Shown here piece by piece: positions 6,874 through 9,852 of a stretch of DNA of 9,852 nt; position 1 is the first letter of the stretch, and every line of letters begins with the position of its first letter. Origin of the DNA: JALHSV01 sp964553535 (lineage in GTDB: Bacteria > Nitrospirota > Thermodesulfovibrionia > Thermodesulfovibrionales > SM23-35); assembly GCA_964553535.1 (NCBI GenBank), contig CAZKLK010000065.1, forward strand, positions 1 through 9,852, read 5' to 3'. The position numbers and the translations under genes were made by a program. Under the pieces are notes generated by a model. The model worked only from the letters and a program-made list of their open reading frames with translations, was not told where the DNA came from and ran no database searches.

Positions 6874-7643
6874 TTGCTGCAAATCTTTTCTACCGGAAAA
6901 AGTTTCTTGTAATCTGAGCTGTGCGGGTCGTGACAGCTCATGCACCCCATAACCCTGACCGGCACAGACGGATCTGGAATCAGCACCGGCAGCTCTTTCC
7001 CGGGGTTTTTCGGATCGGGCGCCTTGATCCACTTCAGCGTGCTGGGATCTTTCACTCCCATAACGGGATGGATTTTCCTTCCGGGCAGCGTTACGATGTG
7101 CCTTCCGCTCGCCTTGGCTTTGTGGCAGTCAAGGCAGAGGGAGTTTGCATCCTTGTCTATAAGGGAGCGCTTGCCTGAGTGCGGATTGTGGCACGCCGTG
7201 CACCCGCCGACAGGCAGGATGCCATGAACATATTTTTTCCTAAAGGCATTCTCGTCGTGGCACAGGTAACATACATCCTTCGCATCGCTCCTCAGCAATT
7301 TGCTGAAGTCCGAGCGGTGCGCATCATGGCAGTTTGTACACATGGATGCATGAGCAGAGGTCGGCTTGATGTTTTTATGGCAACTGGTGCAGAGGCCCGG
7401 TATGTTCTGGGTGAGCTTCATGCTTTTTTTATCGGTTGGGTGGTTTTTGCTCTCTATAGGCTTGTGACATGTTCCGCAATCCATAAGAGGTTTATGGACG
7501 TGTTTTGCCGGCGCGGCCACTTTCTCGTGGCAGGTCAGACACGGGGTATCCGTGGCGTTTTCAGCCCGGACGGCGCCTCCGCATGCGATTGCGGCAGCGA
7601 TAACAAAAAAAACCGTTGCAACATAAGCTCGAGATTTCTTCAC
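6855..7643 (-). CDS. Periplasmic nine-heme c-type cytochrome
   Basis: A 262-residue cytochrome, dense in heme. Nine CXXCH sites are visible: CLTCH 35-39, CGTCH 56-60, CTSCH 85-89, CTNCH 102-106, CYLCH 125-129, CTACH 148-152, CLDCH 170-174, CMSCH 234-238 and CSKCH 255-259. The paired spacing and the repeated C..CH.PH/C..CHDAH pattern belong to the doubled-CXXCH class of small periplasmic electron-transfer proteins. The signal peptide (MKKSR, hydrophobic 8-20) is probably cut after VRA27, before ENA; Cys21 sits in a poor lipobox context. The start is GTG at 7643, set by AAGGAG (minus strand, 7652-7657) 8 nt upstream. It is the first gene after the promoter at 7692-7720 and overlaps the NHL lipoprotein gene. 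It could carry electrons to the outer-membrane barrel complex (inference). Confidence 0.92.
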   Translation of the reverse strand: MKKSRAYVATVFFVIAAAIACGGAVRAENATDTPCLTCHEKVAAPAKHVHKPLMDCGTCHKPIESKNHPTDKKSMKLTQNIPGLCTSCHKNIKPTSAHASMCTNCHDAHRSDFSKLLRSDAKDVCYLCHDENAFRKKYVHGILPVGGCTACHNPHSGKRSLIDKDANSLCLDCHKAKASGRHIVTLPGRKIHPVMGVKDPSTLKWIKAPDPKNPGKELPVLIPDPSVPVRVMGCMSCHDPHSSDYKKLFPVEKICSKCHPQY

Positions 7644-7691
7644 TTCTGCTTCTCCTTGCAGAGGATTGTGTGCCTCGAAGGGTACGGAAAT

Positions 7692-7720
7692 ATTTTAACT
7701 GCGGGGCCGGCGCATGTCAA
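7692..7720 (-). promoter_or_regulatory. Sigma70-type promoter of the cytochrome operon
   Basis: On the minus strand a perfect TTGACA (7715-7720), a spacer of exactly 17 nt and TAAAAT (7692-7697, 5 of 6). Transcription would begin near 7685, about 42 nt before the GTG start at 7643. The distance, strand and match to consensus all fit. Confidence 0.65.
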
Positions 7721-7746
7721 CAGGCACGAAAACACAGGCACGAAAA
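7720..7746 (-). repeat. Tandem 13-nt repeat at the -35, possible operator
   Basis: The 13-mer TTTTCGTGCCTGT (minus strand) occurs at 7734-7746 and again at 7720-7732, with a 14-nt period. The second copy ends on the first base of the -35 hexamer. Repeated half-sites just upstream of and touching a -35 are a usual arrangement for activators or repressors, but the protein is unknown and a chance duplication cannot be excluded. Confidence 0.5.
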
Positions 7747-7799
7747 GCTGGCAGAATAATGCGGGTTCAAATTTTTATGATTTATAGAAAAAATAACAC

Positions 7800-7818
7800 C
7801 CTGTGTTCTTAGCACAGG
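7800..7818. repeat. Small CCTGTG/CACAGG stem-loop
   Basis: CCTGTG (7800-7805) pairs with CACAGG (7813-7818) around a 7-nt loop. The same hexamers recur in the larger hairpin 10 nt downstream, so the two can pair alternatively. No U-run follows on either strand. Confidence 0.4.
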
Positions 7819-7827
7819 TTCATAGTA

Positions 7828-7860
7828 GCGACCCACAGGGTTAACGCCCTGTGGTGTCGC
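7828..7860. repeat. REP-like hairpin
   Basis: GCGAC + CCACAGGG pair with CCCTGTGG + GTCGC around a TTAACG loop; 13 bp with one bulged T at 7855. The sequence runs on as TCGCAATGAC, the end of a common small palindromic repeat type. A degenerate element ending in GCAATGATAG follows at about 7931-7977. These two fill much of the 7644-8040 gap upstream of the cytochrome promoter. No gene was seen in that gap. Confidence 0.55.
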
Positions 7861-7930
7861 AATGACTTTATAATCTCTTTTCCGCATTTTTTCCCTGGGG
7901 AGGGGTTCAGATTACATAGGATTGAAACAA

Positions 7931-7977
7931 AGAGATTACCATATCGCCCGTGTTACGCAGGACTCCTTGCAATGATA
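7931..7977. repeat. Degenerate GAGATT...GCAATGA-type repeat
   Basis: The segment begins AGAGATTACC and ends TTGCAATGATAG, matching at both ends the layout of small intergenic repeats of the type GAGATTGC...GCAATGAC, of which related pieces occur at about 3270-3300 and 7855-7865. The middle is diverged. The call rests on the pattern of the ends only. Confidence 0.3.
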
Positions 7978-7998
7978 GTTTAATTCATTAGTGTCCGG

Positions 7999-8040
7999 TT
8001 AAGAAATGAATAGATTCAACTGGTTCTGGTTTTCTATCAT
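7999..8040 (-). pseudogene. Possible C-terminal tail of an older transposase, truncated by IS630
   Basis: Read on the minus strand from the IS630 boundary, 13 codons (MIENQNQLNLFIS) are followed by TAA. A C-terminus of the form QLNLF is, from memory, common in IS4/IS1380-like DDE transposases. The stop is followed at once by TTAACCGGACACTA (minus strand), which looks like an IS end. It is on the same strand as the N-terminal transposase piece at 9168-9250 across the IS630, so both may be remnants of one gene whose middle is lost. The fragment is very short and the identification is tentative. Confidence 0.35.
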
Positions 8041-9167
8041 ATTTATACATAGCGTCATAAATAATTGCGCATAAGCGTCTTTTCTGCTGCACTGAGAGCG
8101 GGAAATGAGGCTTTATGCGCAAGCTTGAAATCAAAGATGCTGACATTATCAAAATTGCAGTACAGCAGGAAATTGAACGTTCTGAGGAATCGCGATATGA
8201 CCATCGTCTTCATGCAATACTTATGGCAAGCTCTGGAGTTAGTTGATATGAAATTGCAGCACTTTTCGGCCATAGTGCAAGAACGGTTCAATATTGGCTG
8301 CATCGTTTTGAAGAACATGGGTTTGCAGGACTGCATGATACGGAACGTCCAGGTCGGCCTGTGGGATTGGACAAAGAACAATCTCAGTTGGTGGGCACAG
8401 ACCTGCGTCAATCTCCTCGAGATTTGGGATACAATCAGAACCTGTGGGATGGCAGGCTTCTTAGCCATCATCTCGAAGCTAAATATAGTGTCAGGCTTGG
8501 AATTCGTCAATGCCAACGGCTGTTCCATCAACTTGGGTTTCGACGTAGAAAGCCGCGCCCTCTTATTGCAAAGGCTGATCCCGCTCTTCAGCAGGAATAT
8601 AAAAAATGGTTCGCCTATCCAAAAGAAACGACATAGACCTATGGTTCGAGGATGAATGCCACTTCCAGCAGCACGGGTCGCGATGTGCTATGTGGATTTT
8701 CTCTGAGGTTAAAGATCCTATACTGTTGCATGCGCCAACGAGAAAACAAATTGGAATAATGGGCGCAGTGCGTATTTCTGATGGAACATTGATTGCACAA
8801 AGGGCCGAAACTTTCGATGCCGACGCATTTCTGAGTTTCCTGAAACTCCTGCTCAGACGTCACCGCCATGGAAGAAGAATGTTCATTGTTGCGGACAATG
8901 CTCGCTGGCATCACGCAAAATTGCTGTCTCCATGGCTCCACAAACATAGGCATGCATTGCAGTTGATGTTTCTGCTGCCATACAGTCCCGAGCTCAATGT
9001 GATCGAGCGGGTCTGGAAACTTACTCGTCGCCTTTGTACACATAATCAATATTTCTCCGTTATAGAACAGCTCATTGTCTCAGTCTTATCTCAGCTTGAG
9101 ACATGGGCCAAACCAAACGATACATTGCGAAGGCTATGCGCAATAATATAAGTCGTCATGTATAAAT
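8041..9167 (+). mobile_element. IS630-family insertion sequence with 33-bp inverted ends
   Basis: Positions 8041-8073 and the reverse complement of 9135-9167 match at 27 of 33 positions. They start with an identical ATTTATACAT and end with an identical ATTGCGCATA (separated by the diverged centre). They enclose a plus-strand IS630-type transposase gene, giving an element of 1127 bp, a normal size for the family. No TA target duplication is visible: the left flank ends ...TATCAT and the right flank begins CCCCCAT. The right inverted repeat overlaps the transposase stop codon. Confidence 0.75.
8115..9151 (+). pseudogene. IS630-family DDE transposase, in-frame TGA and -1 frame change
   Basis: From ATG 8115 the frame encodes the N-terminal helix-turn-helix region of an IS630 transposase (YEIAALFGHSARTVQYWLHRF, then GLHDTERPGRP). 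It has an in-frame TGA at 8244-8246, inside GVS-stop-YEIA, where family members carry an amino acid. The frame then stays open to a TAG at 8634-8636. The DDE domain continues in the -1 frame from 8606 to 9151. Its acidic residues are D16 (FEDECHF), D97 (VADNARWHH) and E134 (PYSPELNVIE), numbered from 8606, and the conserved HFQQHGSRCAMW is intact. The two frames overlap across an A6 run (8601-8606), where a -1 slip after AAA would join them. IS630 elements may use such programmed frameshifting, so only the TGA is clearly a lesion. Probably inactive as a single protein; a sequencing error at the TGA would change this. Confidence 0.75.
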
Positions 9168-9250
9168 CCCCCATATGCTGTCATCTTCTTCTCCGTAAAT
9201 CCTATCCTCACTTTATTTATTTCGATCTTTGTGGTACATTTTGATTGCAT
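9168..9250 (-). pseudogene. N-terminal fragment of an IS4/IS1380-like transposase
   Basis: From ATG 9250 on the minus strand, 27 codons read MQSKCTTKIEINKVRIGF and then TEKKMTAYG, followed by Gly-Phe exactly at the IS630 boundary, after which the frame runs into the IS630 end. Sequences of the type K-I-E-I...F-T-x-K-x-(I/V/M)-T-x-(Y/F)-G-G are, from memory, typical of the first residues of IS4/IS1380-class DDE transposases. A strong Shine-Dalgarno (AAAGGAG, minus strand, 9260-9266) precedes the ATG. Truncation coincides with the IS630 end, so the IS630 arrived later. Confidence 0.5.
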
Positions 9251-9256
9251 ATTTCT

Positions 9257-9319
9257 ATTCTCCTTTCGTTTAGAGTTGATGGTCGCTCAAATCTATTGAT
9301 TCTAATACGAAAGGAGAAT
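9257..9319. other. Long stem-loop enclosing the Shine-Dalgarno of the older transposase
   Basis: ATTCTCCTTTCGT (9257-9269) is perfectly complementary to ACGAAAGGAGAAT (9307-9319). Pairing can continue inward for about 11 more pairs (with three wobbles and one bulged T), leaving a 14-nt loop. On the minus strand the 3' arm carries AAAGGAG, the ribosome-binding site of the truncated transposase at 9168-9250, and the 5' arm carries the matching CTCCTTT. The structure would hide the site in transcripts entering from outside the element. Confidence 0.6.
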
Positions 9320-9380
9320 TTCTTTGGGGATATTATTTTAGGTCAACTGCACTTTTTGGGTTAATTATATGTCGATATGT

Positions 9381-9472
9381 GCGGAGAGCGGCGATTCGGC
9401 AGCTTCTTTTTTCCTTCATCGCGAACGGAGTGAAGCAAGCTCGCTTTTTTGGCGGAAAGTTATTCCTCTTCT
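9381..9472 (+). repeat. Dispersed intergenic repeat, copy 2
   Basis: Inverted copy of 3236-3332: 50 of 58 positions match from 9381 to 9438, with a perfect 23-nt block at 9416-9438, then a looser match through the T-run and TTATT.CTC. It contains the same AASFF.HRERSEA reading as copy 1, inside a 63-codon open frame (9369-9560) that has no other support. The stretch from about 9254 to 9690 has no recognisable gene. Confidence 0.7.
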
Positions 9473-9501
9473 CCGGAGGGACAGCGATAATCATAAAATA
9501 A

Positions 9502-9521
9502 CCCCACTTTGGAAAATGGGG
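9502..9521 (+). terminator. Weak stem-loop with downstream T-run
   Basis: CCCCA (9502-9506) pairs with TGGGG (9517-9521), with a possible inner TT/AA extension. A T6 run follows at 9530-9535, but 8 nt of G-rich sequence lie between stem and T-run, so this is a poor intrinsic terminator. The role is uncertain. Confidence 0.25.
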
Positions 9522-9648
9522 CGGGGGGATTTTTTCAATGACATCGAATATCAGCATTGAAAATTTGACTTCATTTCTCGATATTTAGCGGGCGATGATT
9601 TTTCCCTTTACAAAAAAACACGCATCCATTATATTAAGCAAACGCTAT

Positions 9649-9668
9649 ATTTCAAGGCTATTTGAAAT
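9649..9668. other. AT-rich stem-loop upstream of the 9726 gene
   Basis: ATTTCAA (9649-9655) is perfectly complementary to TTGAAAT (9662-9668) around a GGCTAT loop. It lies about 24 nt before the extended -10 and could be a dyad operator; nothing else supports this. Confidence 0.25.
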
Positions 9669-9691
9669 CCCAAAATGCTTTGACTGGCAGA

Positions 9692-9700
9692 TGCTATAAT
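9692..9700 (+). promoter_or_regulatory. Extended -10 promoter of the coiled-coil gene
   Basis: TGCTATAAT is an extended -10 (TG-N-TATAAT) with a perfect hexamer at 9695-9700. No good -35 lies 16-18 nt upstream, which extended -10 promoters can tolerate. The start would be near 9707, about 20 nt before the ATG at 9726. Confidence 0.5.
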
Positions 9701-9725
9701 CAATATATCCAAAAGGGGGTTTGCT

Positions 9726-9852
9726 ATGGATCAGGAATTCTTTGAACGGCAGTTTGCGGTATTAAGGGACAATATGAATGCCAGATTCGATGGCATCGAG
9801 AAGCGCATGGACGGCCTTGAGAAGCGCATGGACGGCCTTGAGAAGCGCATGG
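9726..9852 (+). CDS. Heptad-repeat coiled-coil protein, N-terminal part (cut by window end)
   Basis: The first 42 codons of a gene that runs off the window. AGGGGG (9714-9719) lies 6 nt before the ATG, and an extended -10 lies upstream, so the start is well supported. After MDQEFFERQFAVLRDNMNAR the protein enters a 7-residue repeat, F-D-G-I-E-K-R-M and then (D-G-L-E-K-R-M) repeated, encoded by 21-nt units at 9792-9812, 9813-9833 and 9834-9852 (incomplete). The units are nearly identical in DNA: only ATC to CTT differs between the first two. The pattern of hydrophobic I/L and M with charged E, K, R and D suggests an amphipathic helix or coiled coil. Similar short soluble proteins with variable numbers of such heptads occur widely as hypothetical proteins; the function is not known. 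Total length and C-terminus cannot be seen. Confidence 0.8.
   Translation, partial: MDQEFFERQFAVLRDNMNARFDGIEKRMDGLEKRMDGLEKRM

Noticed and set aside
6874..7032. Upstream extension of the NHL lipoprotein to a 397-codon frame
   Set aside because: It overlaps the heme-bearing end of the nine-heme cytochrome in another frame and would bury the lipoprotein signal in the middle of the protein.
7905..7928. Lone sequence ending in GGATTGAAAC that resembles the 3' end of a CRISPR repeat
   Set aside because: Only one copy is present, shorter than usual repeats, with no spacer pattern and no cas genes nearby.
8055..8531. 158-codon minus-strand frame across the IS630
   Set aside because: It is the shadow of the transposase coding region; the translation has no recognisable domain, and the plus frame shows a clear helix-turn-helix.
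9369..9560. 63-codon plus-strand open frame
   Set aside because: It has no ribosome-binding site and mostly consists of the dispersed repeat, whose translation recurs only because the DNA repeats.

Overview
The window looks like part of the chromosome of an anaerobic, respiratory Gram-negative bacterium rich in multiheme cytochromes. Nitrospirota or Desulfobacterota (Geobacter-like lifestyle) would fit, but this is inferred from gene content only; no taxonomic marker is present. Three exported c-type cytochromes, two NHL-propeller lipoproteins and one large outer-membrane beta-barrel are packed on the minus strand between positions 176 and 7643. Short dispersed repeats and insertion-sequence (IS) debris fill the right part.

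Minus-strand cluster, in order of transcription. A sigma70-type promoter (7692-7720, TTGACA-N17-TAAAAT, with a 13-nt sequence repeated in tandem at the -35) leads into a 9-heme cytochrome (6855-7643) and an overlapping NHL lipoprotein (5839-6873). A 455-nt gap follows. It holds four tandem stem-loops separated by AGGA motifs, plus a second promoter. That promoter serves a 639-residue cysteine-free outer-membrane barrel (3464-5383, TTG start with a strong Shine-Dalgarno). After a 233-nt gap containing a dispersed repeat come a second NHL lipoprotein (2142-3230), a 4-heme cytochrome (1326-2096) and a cytochrome with seven CXXCH plus one CX3CH site (176-1324). The last two are 1 nt apart. Together they have the parts list of a porin-cytochrome conduit: periplasmic heme chains, a barrel across the outer membrane, and lipid-anchored propellers as possible scaffold or surface components. 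The likely role is extracellular electron transfer, but no subunit can be matched to a named conduit from sequence alone.

Right part. From 7644 to 9353 there are REP-like hairpins and an IS630-family element (8041-9167) with 33-bp inverted ends. Its transposase carries an in-frame TGA and a -1 frame change at an A6 run. The IS630 sits inside what appear to be the two ends of an older, reverse-oriented transposase gene: an N-terminal piece at 9168-9250 and a possible C-terminal tail at 7999-8040. The older gene's Shine-Dalgarno lies in the arm of a long stem-loop (9257-9319). A second copy of the dispersed repeat lies at 9381-9472, inverted relative to the one at 3236-3332.

At the right edge a plus-strand gene (9726 onward, cut by the window) begins a protein built of 7-residue coiled-coil repeats encoded by near-identical 21-nt units. 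Positions 1-175 hold nothing that could be assigned beyond a short palindrome (30-39).
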